In this document: one piece after another, positions 35,450-47,189 of the stretch
Position numbering within the stretch: position 1 is the stretch's first letter
Layout: each line of letters starts with the position of its first letter
NCBI GenBank assembly: GCA_934047225.1
Contig: OW203992.1
Span: 15,675,501 to 15,739,500 of the forward strand
Reading direction: 5' to 3'
DNA: 64,000 bases
Source of the DNA: Ypsolopha sequella
Lineage: Eukaryota > Arthropoda > Insecta > Lepidoptera > Ypsolophidae
The notes under the pieces: generated by a model
Seen by the model: only the letters and a program-made list of their open reading frames with translations
The model's database searches: none
Told to the model about the DNA's origin: nothing
Program-made: the position numbers and the translations under genes

Positions 35450-35647
35450 CAGTGGCTTGCATAGTACTTTTTTCCGGAAAAGCAATCAGAAGGTCAAGTT
35501 TGACAATGAAAAAAATATAAAAAAATTAAAATAACCTGGCGTCATACAAACTTTTTCAAAATGTTATTTAAATTTTTTCATATTTTTTTATTGTCAAACT
35601 TGACCTTCTGATTGCTTTTCCAGAAAAAAGTTCTATGCACGCCACTG
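35450..35647. mobile_element. CAGTGGC-ended MITE (8-bp duplication), copy 2
   Basis: Perfect 8-bp duplication CTGTATAG at 35442-35449 and 35648-35655. Ends CAGTGGCTTGCATAG / CTATGCACGCCACTG; arms GAAGGTCAAGTTTGACAAT mirrored. The duplication fits the hAT pattern nTnnnnAn. Same family as 9528-9832. Confidence 0.88.
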
Positions 35648-35655
35648 CTGTATAG

Positions 35656-36177
35656 TATAGGCAGAGAATATAAAGTATTAGTATAGGTACCGTGTGGATC
35701 TTGGACCAGATATGGGTACACGGTTCATAATAAAACCAATTTGAGGTGGCCGATGTTTGTTTTTGAATAAATATCGTCAACATACCTATTCCATGAAAAA
35801 AAAAAATGATTCCGCAATATTTAACAAAGTGCTGCTGACCATACATTTCATCATGCTTCAGGATTTGAACAACTTTATGAGAAATTAACCTTTTATGTGC
35901 CTACATATATAATTATTAATTCACCAGAGCTACTTCAATCATATTTTTTAATTAAATTTATTTAGGTAGATATTTATTGAGAAGAATCATGCCCCTTTTG
36001 TCAAAGAAATAAACTAACTACACATATTTGTAACAGTTGTAACAATACAACAAATTTATAATAACAGATGCAAAAAGCGCAGATAATATATTTTTTTGAC
36101 ACAAGAGCTACAAGTACCTATTCAATAGCAACTCAACAATACTTTTAAGGCGTTTTACTAAAATATACATATAGGTA
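35656..36177. other. AT-rich spacer, nothing seen
   Basis: No supportable feature. Confidence 0.4.
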
Positions 36178-36803
36178 CAGTGTGTCAATCGTACAAGTGC
36201 ACATCCGAAAAAGGGTGAAACTAGACCTTATTTTATCGACAAAAAATGGTTTTTTTTTTTTAGAAAATATTAGTTTTCTAAATTTACGTTTCAAATTTTT
36301 TTTTGCCTACCATGGAGACTATGTATAAAATATGTCATAACTTTTGATCTATCGCGAGTAATGCAATGAAATTAAACTGTTATAATTTCTTAAGAATAGA
36401 CGTTGCATACCAAATCAAAAACAAAACATAATCAACTACCATTACCATAAAAATAATATCCTAAAAGATTATTTCTTCAATTTTTCCGTCTTTTTTTTCA
36501 GTAATAGTCAATTTTTTCAAAATAATGTCCCCGTTTTACTATACTTTTATTCCTATTTATCATTGCCTATTCTATTATCTTTCTAACAAAAAAAAAAATA
36601 CTACGTTCTATCATAAATACAATATTTTCTACGAGCGGTTAACCAAAGGCACTGCGCTCGCGTTCCATACAAAGATACCCAGGTGGAGTATTTTTTCAAG
36701 ATTAAAAAAAAATTCAATAACATTTTTTTTCTTTGTTTTTGTCGATATATTTAGATCTAGTTTCTTCCACTTCCGGATGTGCACTTGTACGAGGGACACG
36801 CTG
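36178..36803 (+). mobile_element. CAGTGTGTC-ended TA element, copy 1
   Basis: Ends CAGTGTGTCAATCGTACAAG / CTTGTACGAGGGACACGCTG, TA at 36176-36177 and 36804-36805. Inside: CCTACCATGGAGACTATG, TTTTGATCTATCGCGAGTAA and CTACGAGCGGTTAACC. Two more copies lie at 48427-49002 (reverse) and 49005-49623. About 620 bp, no coding capacity; frames across it are AT-rich artefacts. Confidence 0.8.
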
Positions 36804-36805
36804 TA

Positions 36806-38880
36806 TATGTTGCTTGCTACGAAACTGTTTCGTGTGCGCTAGTTGTCTACTAGTGCTACGCCGTGGAAGGACATTGTTGAATACACTGGTGCGAGGATTA
36901 CGTGTTCGTGTGTGCTATTGAGCATATGAAGGGGGTAATTAATATATAATAAGCTGAAATGTACATACTTTTCAACTACCCGTATTTAAAAGAAAATCTA
37001 AAGGTTACAACAAAAACCCCGCGTTATAATCCGTCGAAGCGAATTTACATTCAGACTAAAATGGTGACTGCTCGGCTCAACGTGAAACATAGTTTTTCAT
37101 TTGTATAACCACGATTTTCTACACAAGCGAAATTTATAAATAGGTATAATAAAAACGAAGGCTAATATAGAGCGTCAGTAAAACAATATTTATTATCTGA
37201 TTTCTCTTACTCTCCCTCGTTCTTATAATAACAATAAATCAAAGCTAAGAGGGAGCTATAATTTACAAATAATTTAAAATGGCAGCGAGACTAGTGGTAG
37301 GTATGGAACAAGGCGATTTCACGCATCGCTGGCTGCGGAGGGGTTAACAATGCTGCTTGATCCGCCCGAATTACTTGCGTTTAATCAGCGCCGACCTCTA
37401 CCGCTGCCCTACCAGTCTGGACTGAAAAGTTACAGCTTAACCCTCTCAACTCTCATTATGGGTAAAACAATAGATCTAAATCCAGATCCATTTTACAAAT
37501 TAAACAAAGGAAGAAAAAGAAATTTTCGATTCATCCTGGGTCGTGAGTTCGCGCCAAACTTCTAATCAACTCTGAACACGAAGCACTTCGCATTGACAGG
37601 AACAAAATGAATGGAACGTAGATGGAGCATCTGTCTACGGAATGGAACGTTCTTCGGGATGCAACTTCAGAGTGGACTCGGAATGTTCTGACAGTCATGC
37701 ACACGGAACACTTTTACCAGGAGAAGAATGAAAACTCAGTAGAAAAAAAAAGCGACAATATTTCTTTACTGCTAGTGCCATCTATGGAATGCCCATTATA
37801 AACTTTCATAGTTATCCATATATATATATATATAGGTATACATATACATGTATTTATGAGCGGAATTCAAATATTGCTTGTTTGAACAGGGATCATTACT
37901 TTATCTATTATATTTTATGATCGTTGGGAACTTTTACTAAAGGTACAATTTCATATCTTTAACAAAATATAATAAACCGAGTTTCTTAGAAACTTACATT
38001 GAAAAGCTTTAATTTACACTCCATGTTTATTATTAAGATAAAATTTTACAGTTTTTAAAAATTACACTTTTCAAATTGTGTGAAGACAGGTTATTCTGAC
38101 AAATATCGTGGTAAACTGGAGACATTAATCATGGATTTAACAAATTTTTGGTGTAGCACCCTTAAGCCAACGCAGGCTGATACAATTTTAAATAGAATCA
38201 CATCAAACATATTATTTAGAGTGCATTACAAGCTAGTGAAGCCAGCAAGATCAATTTGAACCAAATTCCAAGGAAGAAAAGTATTTTCCAACAATGTCTG
38301 CAACCGTATTCGTATTCTTTGTACCTGGACAAGGAAATCAGTACAATTTCAAGCCGGGATCGGTGTCCAGTGTACGCCCGTACTTTGAACACTTTCTTTT
38401 TCCTCCTTCATCTTGATTATTTCTTGTGAAAACAATAAAGAACTCAATTTCAAAATAAAAAGCTGTTTGTAAAAAATGTCGTCTTTTCTGCGTATGACAT
38501 TTCTTTTTTTTTTTTTTGTTTTTAACAGCGCTGGAAACCACTCCTTCTGAGCCAAAAGACACAAAAATAGTTCACATAATATGTTATAATATTATATAGT
38601 ATATTTTAATTGACATAAAATACTATTCTTAAAATGACTTTATTAAATAAAAATAATCTAAACTAAAATATTTTTATCAGGTTAGTTGAGTGTTACCATA
38701 AAATTGTGAAATGTACAAAAGTGGGAACATTCTGGCCTGCCCTCGCCACCTGATTGGTTAATAGCTCTGTCGCCGCTAGTTCTAGGACAGTTGACCAGGA
38801 CTGGTCATGCATGACATGAATCATCATGAGCTAAGAAATTTCAGAAGAGGTTAGGTTATGTATGCGGCAAGTATTATTAA
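36806..38880. other. Spacer with a few GAAnnTTC motifs
   Basis: 37300-37360 contains ATGGAACAAGGCGATTTCACGC, not recognised. Around 37640-37690 GAACGTTC and GAATGTTC resemble heat-shock half-site pairs, but no gene is adjacent. No coding signal. Confidence 0.35.
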
Positions 38881-38882
38881 TA

Positions 38883-38908
38883 CTAATGTAATGTAATGTA
38901 ATGTAATG
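38883..38908. repeat. Pentanucleotide microsatellite (TAATG)n
   Basis: About five perfect tandem copies of TAATG. Confidence 0.85.
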
Positions 38909-38909
38909 A

Positions 38910-40227
38910 CATCTTTTATGCAAATATCGATTTTACTTTTAGCTAACTGTAAGCCCTAACTCCACGTACCCTGTTTATGTCTGTAAAACATTAAAAAATT
39001 TGACTAATGAATGACCCATGCAGTAAGTTAGTAAAAATAAATTATCATTAAGTTTTAAAGTGTGATGGAAGAATATAGAAATCATCGAATTAATATTATT
39101 TCATAGGAGAAAAATTTTTGAAAGCGAAAAACACTATTATTTTTCTATCATTTGTTATAAAAGATTTTTAATCATAAAATAAAATCTGTTTTGCAGTAGT
39201 TACTACTATGTTAATATTAACGAAAAATTACGGATCTCGATTGGAAGCCGCCACCCGCAATCCTGAACATTTAACCCTTCATTGTTATCCCGAAGTAATT
39301 AAATCGATGCGCTTGTTATATCTTGTTAAACAAGAACAATAACAAACAATGTATAGTTAATTTGCATAGGTAAGTCTAAATTATGGATCTGGCCATAGAT
39401 ATTCGAACCAAGGATCTGGCGTTTGGCAGCCACTTGGCTTAGAGATTTAAGGGGATCCTTGTCTTAGAATATATTTTGACAAAAACTATCATATTTGGAT
39501 CTCTTGCACAATACATATCCATGTATTGTGTATCCATGTATCCACCCGAATAGGGCGGGTCGTTTTAAAAAGTATTTTTTGCAGGATTTCTTCCATAACA
39601 ATTTTTCCTGTTTGTTTTTTCGATATGCTACTAGCATAATTATTTTTAATGTATTTTTAAATCACAAAGTCAAGAAATAAAAGGGGGAACGAAACTTTTC
39701 AAAACTTTGAAATTCGAATGATTTTATTGTTTCCAAACGGTGTTTAAAATTTAAAAATGTTATATGAAATACCTATGTGCTTTTAAAATCCCTTTCTAGG
39801 AGGTTTTCAAAAATGTAAAGCCAAGAATTTAAATTTTAATGAAAAGTAAAGAATTTTTTGTACGAGCCTTTACTCAATAACCAACGTGCAACAAAAAAGT
39901 TAATTTTAAAAACCTACTATTGTTCCGAGAATACCATAGGAAATCTTATTGCATTTTTCCCATCACTATAAATATTATATTTTTAGTTACCTATGCCTGA
40001 GAAAAATTTCAACTCTGTAGGTCAATTAGATTAAGATAAACTGTGACAGACAGACATGACGAAATGATAAGGGTCATGCTTTAGCTAAGAAATCCTAAAT
40101 ATATGCCGTGATAAATAACCATTTTTTCAACCGCAATGAGCGTTTTTCCTTGTGTCAAATTTAGTGTACAATAAGATTCCTAGATGGCACTGTCATATTC
40201 TTTAGCAACAGAATCAAAGACAAAATC
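38910..40227. other. AT-rich spacer, nothing seen
   Basis: No supportable feature. Confidence 0.4.
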
Positions 40228-40435
40228 ATAGACTAAAATATGTTAAGGTGTGTTAATTCGAAAACCATTTCGAGATTTAGGTTTAATAAGCCGTATTTTA
40301 GAACTTTTGTTCTGAAAAACCTTATGATGATGAATATTTTTACGAAAAAGCTTGCAACTTTCATTTGACCTTCGTGTGACGTCACTTGACTGAAGGCTGT
40401 ATAGAAATGTGTCGCTTGCCATCAAGTTAAAAAAT
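40228..40435. repeat. CRE-bearing repeat, copy 2 (partial, reverse)
   Basis: GTTAAGGTGTGTTAATTCGAAAACC ... TGATGATGAATATTTTTACG ... GTGTGACGTCACTTGA. Only one half of the element is present. Confidence 0.6.
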
Positions 40436-40673
40436 ATTACTGTCAGAGTCACAGAACAGAACATGAAGTCCATGTCTGGGTCACAGTATAAATCAGTATA
40501 AATATAATTGAACGCAGTAAGTGTTGCTGTCTTGTTACGAAATCCCAGATTGATCGGTTAATTTTATTTGTTATGAAGTAACGCATTATTAAAATAAATA
40601 TAATTTTTGATGACAACAATTTCTGTGATGGATTAATATTGACAATCATACATGAGAGATACCAAATATAATT

Positions 40674-40724
40674 ATGTATGTATGTATGTATGTATGTATG
40701 TATGTATGTATGTATGTATGTATG
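40674..40724. repeat. Tetranucleotide microsatellite (ATGT)n
   Basis: About twelve near-perfect copies. It creates a reverse-strand Thr/His/Ile/Tyr repeat frame that is not a gene. Confidence 0.95.
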
Positions 40725-41099
40725 AATTGTTGTGTGTTTGTCCGACCATAACTCGAGTATCGTTGATCGGAACGACATGAAATTTGAATTTTTAAGTTCG
40801 AGCCAAATCGGTCAAGATCGAATCGCGAGTTCACAGTTCGTGGCGAACGACTAGTTTATTTGCCTTTTAAAATTTAATAACCGAGATGGTAGGGCGTTAA
40901 ATTTCAGCCAAATATACGTCACGTGATTAATAGGCACCTCTTGTGACTGACAAAGTACAGTTTAGGGTTTTTTTTGCAGGCGTTGGTAACACTCAACATA
41001 GTTTCGTTGTTGTTGTTGTTTGATTTTTTATTGCCAGATGTAGCAATATAGTACTCTGTGGATGACAGATTTTTTTTTTACAAGCAAGGCAAAAGTCCG

Positions 41100-41260
41100 C
41101 ATTCAGTATCAGGCCTAAAATGAGTCATGTGACGTAACATCCGGAAATTCTTTAAAAAATCATAAATAAATAATGACTAATTTAAATACCATAATATTGA
41201 AAACTTTGATCTAAAAGCGCGTAAATTCTCTAAAAAAAAATTAAATAAAAATACTTTTTT
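41100..41260. repeat. CRE-bearing repeat, degraded copy
   Basis: ATGTGACGTAACATCC with AATAATGACTAATTTAAATACC and GCGTAAATTCTCT matching the same order as in 47500-47640; the CRE octamer is mutated. Confidence 0.45.
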
Positions 41261-41332
41261 TAATTAAGCTACGCGAATTCCAAACAAACTAAAAACCACT
41301 TTGACATTGATTGCTACGAAACCTCATACGAA

Positions 41333-41378
41333 ACCTCGGAATAAGGAATACAAATAGAAACCTGGCTAAAATAATACG
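41333..41378. repeat. Left member of an inverted repeat flanking the THAP relic
   Basis: GAATAAGGAATACAAATAGAA...CCTGGCTAAAATA here is mirrored at about 43949-43992 (TATTTTAGTCAGGC...TTCTATTTGTATTCCTTATTC). The pair brackets the THAP exons at about 2.6 kb. Confidence 0.5.
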
Positions 41379-42102
41379 CGGAGAAAGACACCTATCCTTG
41401 ATTTTCTTACGACATTTTAGTGCGTTAGAGAGAGATGGATATGTATTAGTTTTTTCTTAATTAGGTAGGTTGTCACTAAATCGTTGCTTTGCTAGTGATG
41501 TAACAATGTCGATTTTTGAATACGATAAATAAACCAAATCGAAATGAACCGCGACCAATCTCCTTACCACACATCATATCGTATCAAAGTGTGAAAAAAA
41601 AGAGAATGCAGGAGGCACCGACCTTTCTGGTGACATCCTCTTGCTTTGGAAGGAGGCCAAGAGAATTAATAGCAAAGTGGTCTCTGTCTAACCCAGTGGG
41701 ACACATGTTATATTGTGTAAATAAGGAATTAATAAAAGGATATCTTTCGTTTAGCATAATATTTTTTATTAAGTACAAATTAATCGTAGGCAGGTAGGTA
41801 CATAAGTTAAGTCCAAAATTGTGCTTGTTTCTAGTACAAAAAATGCTGTAGCTTGTATCAGAGATACAACCGTAAACTATTTAAGTGAATGTATTACTAC
41901 AGAGGTAATTTCATTTTTTTTTTATTTCTATCAAATAAACATCAACTTATCTTGAATAAAAACTAATAACAAATAATGAACGATTAAAATACCTAATAAC
42001 CTGTAATAAGAAATCAAATTATGCGCAGTTCAAGTCAATAAGCATTCCCAAAATTCATTTCACGATAGAACTACCCTGTCAAAGTACTTTTATTGTCAAC
42101 CA
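41379..42102. other. Spacer with an unassigned conserved-looking segment
   Basis: 41600-41715 (AGGCACCGACCTTTCTGGTG...GGAGGCCAAGAGAA) is less AT-rich and open on both strands. It reads like part of a dispersed repeat, but there is no second copy in the window. Nothing else seen. Confidence 0.3.
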
Positions 42103-43559
42103 CTAAGTACGAAAATGTCTTGATCTGCGGAATTTCTTCGTGAAGTCGATCACGGCAGTAACGTGAACGAACAGGCCTTTCAGAACGATTTGTGAACATA
42201 GAAGTATGCACTTTTCTAAACCACAGACATCCATAGGTACTGGTTCTGTTGCCTAAAATTGAAAAATTATCGAGTTAATATACTATAGTATAGTACAAGC
42301 ACGTACCTACAAACAAGATTGATAATGCAATTATACATAATTATTTAAAGGTTACCAATGTGTCTGTATCTGGTAAATATAACGTTGGTAAGGCATCTGC
42401 TTTTAAAAGTCTCCATTTTAAATTTTCGTTTGGTCCAAAAGAATCCGACGTAAAGTGTTTCGAACAAATATGACCACTTTTTTTAATTGCCCAATTTGGT
42501 CAAATTATTCGTCTAAGCCATTCACTTTTTGATTCTTCCCTTTTTGGAAATCTGTAACAAAAAAATATAGCGATATTTATTCGGCATTATTTTTCTTTTA
42601 ACTCGCGCTGCAATGAGGGATTTTCTTTTCTTTTTTTTTTACTCTTCCCTAGTCGCTGGATAGATGGCGCTGAACTTGGTAATTTACTGCAAGGAACGGA
42701 ACGTCACATAATTTTTTGATTATTGCACTTGAATGTAATTTTGAGATCGTAAAACGAAACGTACATAAAAAAGTAATTAATGTCATTGTCACATCACATC
42801 ACAATGACATTTTGAAAATAAATAAATAATAACAACAAGGAAAAAGAAAAAAATAATTAGCAGTCTTTTTATGAGTTTTCTAAGCCAGAAAGAAAATGTC
42901 CCAAGAGAAAAAGAAGAGAAGTCTGTGCCTTGTGGATTTGTATAAAAATGGAGGCATACATCTTTTTCCTAAAGATGAAAGTCGTAAAGCGCAATGAGTA
43001 CAAGCCATGGTACATTTTAAACCTGGACGGACCATAACAAAGCATTTGCTCATAGCATAATATGCTCAGCACACATGTCATCAACCAACGAGCGTATGTG
43101 ACGTGACGTGACGTGACGCAATGTTTTTTTTTTCAATCGTTTTGGCTTTGGCACCTAGCAACGTAGTCAGTTCAACACCATCTACAGAGTTCTGGGAAAC
43201 TATGTTTTTTTTTTAATACTCAAAAAGAAAACCTCTCATTAATCTATTATCCTTTATGCACGGCTGCCGCGGGAACCAATGTTCGATAGTTTGCCACACG
43301 GACTTTAGTACATCACTATACGAAAAAACATAACCTCTCATAGTCGGCAGAAAATCTATATAAAACAGGCAAATATCGGTGTAGAATTGAACACGAGTAT
43401 GATTTACAAGAACTACTATTATTGTTACTGAGTTTTAGGTATGATCCTGCAACTTATTAACATAAAAACTATCAGAACTCACCGATGAAATGATATTGCT
43501 TCATTGTTGTTTTCTTTTCTTCCTGTATGCGATTTACAGCCTTCAATCGCACAAGACAT
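42103..43559 (-). pseudogene. THAP-domain protein gene with in-frame stop
   Basis: Three exons can be joined with consensus splice sites: 43559-43483 (MSCAIEGCKSHTGRKE...), donor CG|GTGAGT; 42551-42356, acceptor TTACAG; and, less surely, 42252-42103 after TTTTAG, ending in TAG with AATAAA a few bases later. The junction restores HRFPKREES. All THAP hallmarks are present: the C2CH zinc ligands (CAIEGC and ICSKH), HRFP, SEWLRRII, and a terminal ALPTLYLP block equivalent to AVPTIF. THAP domains bind DNA, in regulators and in P-element transposases. The frame is broken by TGA at 42500-42502 (codon 43), one base from CGA. The exon-3 protein (ATEPVPMDVCG...) is unrecognised, and a different frame is also open there. 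Likely a relic, or an allele with a recent nonsense change. Confidence 0.6.
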
Positions 43560-44265
43560 TTTATTACAATGTTAAAAAAACAATCAACACAAACAATAAT
43601 AAATCACACTTTCACGAATTTTGAGAGGAAGAGCACCAAAATATTTAATTTCTCTCGGTGAAGCTGTAAACTTTCGCAAAATGCAATAGACATTTCGATG
43701 CCACCAAATTAAGATGTGATGCACGCAACGAACGATATTACAACACAACGATACAATGATGAGACATATTTAATTTGATGGTATTATAATATTTAAAATA
43801 CATCCAAATTACATCCATCTGACATTTGTTTGGTTCAATCTAGTGACACACCAGGAAAAAATATAAAGTAAGTGCGGTCCGTCGTTTCATTCACTCGTAC
43901 ACAGGAGTAATTTACGTTAGATGAGTACAATGGCTAATGCCCAGTTCCTATTTTAGTCAGGCTTCTATTTGTATTCCTTATTCTGAGTACGAAACACATT
44001 TTATCTATGGTGACATGGACAGCGCCATCTGGAGGAAAGCAAAGAACTAAGAAAAAAAAACAACGAGAAAAACGCTCATTATCTCTAAACACCTAGTCAT
44101 AGACAAACATTTTTCATTGCAACTATTTGCAACATATAGGTCGATGGTGCAGATGGTGCAACTAGAGAATATTTTCTTTGATGCGACCGTGTACCCTTTA
44201 AGTTTGTCGAACATCTATGGAACGTTAACAGTAAAACTTAATTGCCTTCGTTGTTTTTACAGGAT
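43560..44265. other. Spacer 5' of the THAP relic
   Basis: Apart from the inverted repeat member at 43949-43992 I see nothing coding. Confidence 0.35.
43949..43992. repeat. Right member of an inverted repeat flanking the THAP relic
   Basis: Reverse complement of 41333-41378 with a few mismatches. Confidence 0.5.
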
Positions 44266-44269
44266 TAAA

Positions 44270-44757
44270 ATGAAAAAAACCGGTCAAGTGTGAGTAGCAC
44301 TCGGGCCCTGAAGGTTCCGTGCACATATCGTTTAAAAGACAATCTTATTCCACTGCATTTATGAGCGACCAACTAACTACACTTACGATCTATTCAACTA
44401 AATAACTTCTTAAATAATTAAAAATAGGTAATTTTAAATGTTTTCCTATACGTGTGGTATAACTCCTACCTGTGAACGAAATTTCAAGTTTCTATGTCAA
44501 CTGGATTTTCATGGTGAGCAAATTTGTATGAAATTGATTGCGTAAGAGGCAATAACTTTTTTTTGCGTTGAGTTAGAATCCTGATTTTTTACACTACTAT
44601 AGGGCCGTAAACTTCTGTAGGAGGTATCAGTTTCAGTTTGATATCCCACACGGGGCCCGAGCAAAAGGGTGTTGCTGATAGACGGACAAACAGACAGGCA
44701 GACTACAAAGTGCATATAAGAGTTCCGCAATTTTGACGTACGGTAACCCTAGAAAAG
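44270..44757. repeat. 'AAGTGTGAGTAGCACTCGGG' interspersed repeat
   Basis: Starts AAACCGGTCAAGTGTGAGTAGC...AAGGTTCCGTGC and ends GACGGACAAACAGACAGGCAG...GTTCCGCAATTTTGACGTACGG, i.e. both ends of the family are present. The interior is short and non-coding. Confidence 0.55.
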
Positions 44758-45765
44758 GCGCTACGCCATTACAAGACTGGCTGCGAATGACGGACGAAAG
44801 GACGAAACCAGACGAAACTTTATAGGTAACATGAAATGGTACTTCATACCGCGTTATTAATTATCTACTGTGGCTAAAGTAACAAGAGATAGGGTTGCGG
44901 CATTGCGGGTCAGGATCGGGGGCTGACGCAGCGCCGCTGTTTGAACACCGCGGTCAACATTGTTAGCGTTGCCGAAGTACCGACCCCTGGTAAAGACAAC
45001 TACCTACTGTTGATGGCTGCACCCTCACTGAAATGTGATTTTGACTCATAGTTCAGTTACTGAAAGATTTGAGGTTGCATTAAAGATACATTAATATAAT
45101 GGTTTGGAATTAATAGTATCGTCATATTATAATACGACCCCCCCGCCGGAAGTGCGATTTTTTTTATAAACCACCTGATTTTAAAATTCTTGATGATTAA
45201 AAAGCTACCAGATATAAGTATTATTTTGATAGATTCAACTGATTGGCGCTAAAATTGACAAGTTCCTGCCTTGTTTGATGACGGCCAAGTTGTCTATCTA
45301 TCCTTACACAATTGTTGGCATATTTGTAGGTATGTTTTGATTAAGGCAGGGAGAAATACTGGACACCGCTTGTCCCGGCGAAAAATTTCAATTGTTGGCA
45401 AAAATACGGGACGTCCCGGGGAATACAGGAGGATCAAGCCATACCCTACCGCCAACACGTATTCGACTTCTATTTAACTTTGCTTGTTAATTGCCCACTT
45501 CGTAAACCATCTATTTAATTTGTGTAGTTACCTATGGGTACTTAGTGTGTATACAACTATACATACAGTATAAGTAGTTGTGTACTCAAGTAATTAGCCC
45601 ATTGTTGCCCCTATAATTGAACAAATTATTATGTTGGTTTTGGATTAGCTCCTCAGTAAATACAATCCAGTTTCGTGTTTTAAAACCGCTACTTTTTTCA
45701 GTGACCATTTGTGACAATTTTTATATATGTCTATACGAGTATTATCTTTGTCAATTCGTTTTTTT
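44758..45765. other. Spacer with GC-rich patch at 44890-44990
   Basis: GGGGGCTGACGCAGCGCCGCTG and neighbours are GC-rich without a frame or match. Otherwise AT-rich, nothing seen. Confidence 0.35.
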
Positions 45766-45769
45766 TTTA

Positions 45770-45975
45770 ATCTATGTCAAGGGGTTGATATGAAAATAAT
45801 GATTAGCTATCTTAGGACGTCCGCTATATTGGACTTAGAATTATATCACTTAGCTCATCGTATTAATTCTCTCGTCAAATTCTTTTTTTATACCCATGTC
45901 AAGGGGGTTGGTGTGGAAATAATAATTCGCCATCTTGAGGCGTCCACCATATTGGATTTAGAATGACGTCGCTTA
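45770..45975 (+). repeat. Two tandem copies of a 120-bp unit
   Basis: ATGTCAAGGGGTTGATATG...TATCTTAGGACGTCCGC...TATTGGACTTAGAAT recurs about 120 bp on as ATGTCAAGGGGGTTGGTGTG...CATCTTGAGGCGTCCACC. The units are diverged. Dispersed repeat of Lepidoptera as far as I recall. Confidence 0.65.
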
Positions 45976-46434
45976 AATTATCATAGGTACACTGTCAACA
46001 AAACCAAACTTGTGTGCAAAATTTTAGATCAATTGGTTAGGGGAACTGGTTTAAAATTCTGTTGCAAGATTTAACTCGGATATACTAACCAGGGGAACTT
46101 AAAGGGGTTATTAAAAAAGCTTGTGTATGGACAAGTTTATTAGCTTCATACAAAAAAAAACCTTAAAACCATTGTTTAAATCTGTAAACATGACGAATAC
46201 ACTCGGCGGTCATATAAAACGCGGTTTCCCACAGGTCGTCACGTCTCGCGTCCTATCGGATGCTCTTCATCAATTGATCCGGCGCTCTTGTCCGAGCGAC
46301 GATCCGCTCTGCCTCCAACCCTAATGTAGTGGATGAAACGGATTTACAACATACTTCGTGCTGCCAGACTATGCATAGGGAAAAACCGAAAGTAATAATG
46401 GGAAAAGTTGCACTAACTTTGTCGTACAAACAAT
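45976..46434. other. Spacer with an unassigned GC-richer segment
   Basis: 46190-46330 is less AT-rich and open (67 codons on plus, ending CPSDDPLCLQP) but unrecognised; possibly part of an old retroelement. Confidence 0.3.
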
Positions 46435-46438
46435 TTAA

Positions 46439-46736
46439 GGCGATATATAAAAGTTTTAGCGTCCCTGTTACTCCATATGCGAAAAAACCTATCTAATAAA
46501 ATATAATTGCAGTCCATATGTCATTCTAAATTGTCAAACCAGGAGAATTGGTGCCGAAAAAGACCTCACTTCAATAAATATTTCTATCGAGCCGAATTTC
46601 TCTAATCGCGTTTCTGTTTTAACAGATCCTTAGAAAAAGAATCCAAAAATTAAATATTTTTTTTTCAAAATAATACATTATTTAGTGAAGTAGATATGCA
46701 CGTTCTTAAAGTGTCGATTTTTTTTTCGTAGCGCCA
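46439..46736. mobile_element. TTAA-bounded MITE starting GGCGATA (copy 2)
   Basis: TTAA at 46435-46438. The first 50 bases match 15430-15480 (AAAAGTTTTAGCGTCCCTG, ACTCCATATGCGAAAAAA); the right end GTAGCGCCACTAA is degraded. Confidence 0.6.
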
Positions 46737-46869
46737 CTAAAAAAGCCGTGTCTGTACATCAAAACTTTAAATAAAAAAAACTACTTGCTATTTTTAGATT
46801 TTTTTCTGTCTTTCTGTTTCGTTTTATCTCGAGAGCTATTCAACGGACTTGGATGCGGTTTTCTTGATT

Positions 46870-46965
46870 ATCATCATAGTGACCCTGCACTCGCGCGCGA
46901 CACAACTTAGTTGAATCACAAGTGCGCGAAGCATGACACGATGTTTTTGACGTCACGCTCCTTGA
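46870..46965. repeat. Short CpG-rich dispersed repeat (copy 1)
   Basis: TCGCGCGCGACACAACTTAG...AATCACAAGTGCGCGAAGC...GACACGATGTTTTTGACGTCACGCTCC. The same phrases occur, partly mirrored, at 55685-55825. Confidence 0.5.
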
Positions 46966-47034
46966 ACTTTATTAAATTATGCTAGTAAAGTAGGTTTTTA
47001 CAAACTACTTACATTGTGCTGATTTTCGGACTCT

Positions 47035-47175
47035 AATTCAAATTCAAATAATTTATTTTGTAAAGTATTTACGTAGTAAAGTAATTATAAGTAGTAAAGT
47101 AATTACACTTTTTACAAGTCAAATTTAATCTAATAAAAATATATTTAATGAAATAATAAACGCACATTGAACTAA
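47035..47175. repeat. LINE-tail-like repeat
   Basis: AATTCAAATTCAAATAATTTATTTTG...TTTTTACAAGTCAAATTTAATC...AATAATAAACGCACATTGAAC matches 62262-62370. Confidence 0.55.
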
Positions 47176-47189
47176 ATTAGCATAGATTA

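Noticed and set aside
37640..37690. Heat-shock-element-like GAAnnTTC pairs
   Set aside because: Two isolated pairs without an adjacent gene or promoter.
40646..40834. Frames with long Thr-Tyr-Ile-His runs
   Set aside because: Translation of the (ATGT)n microsatellite.
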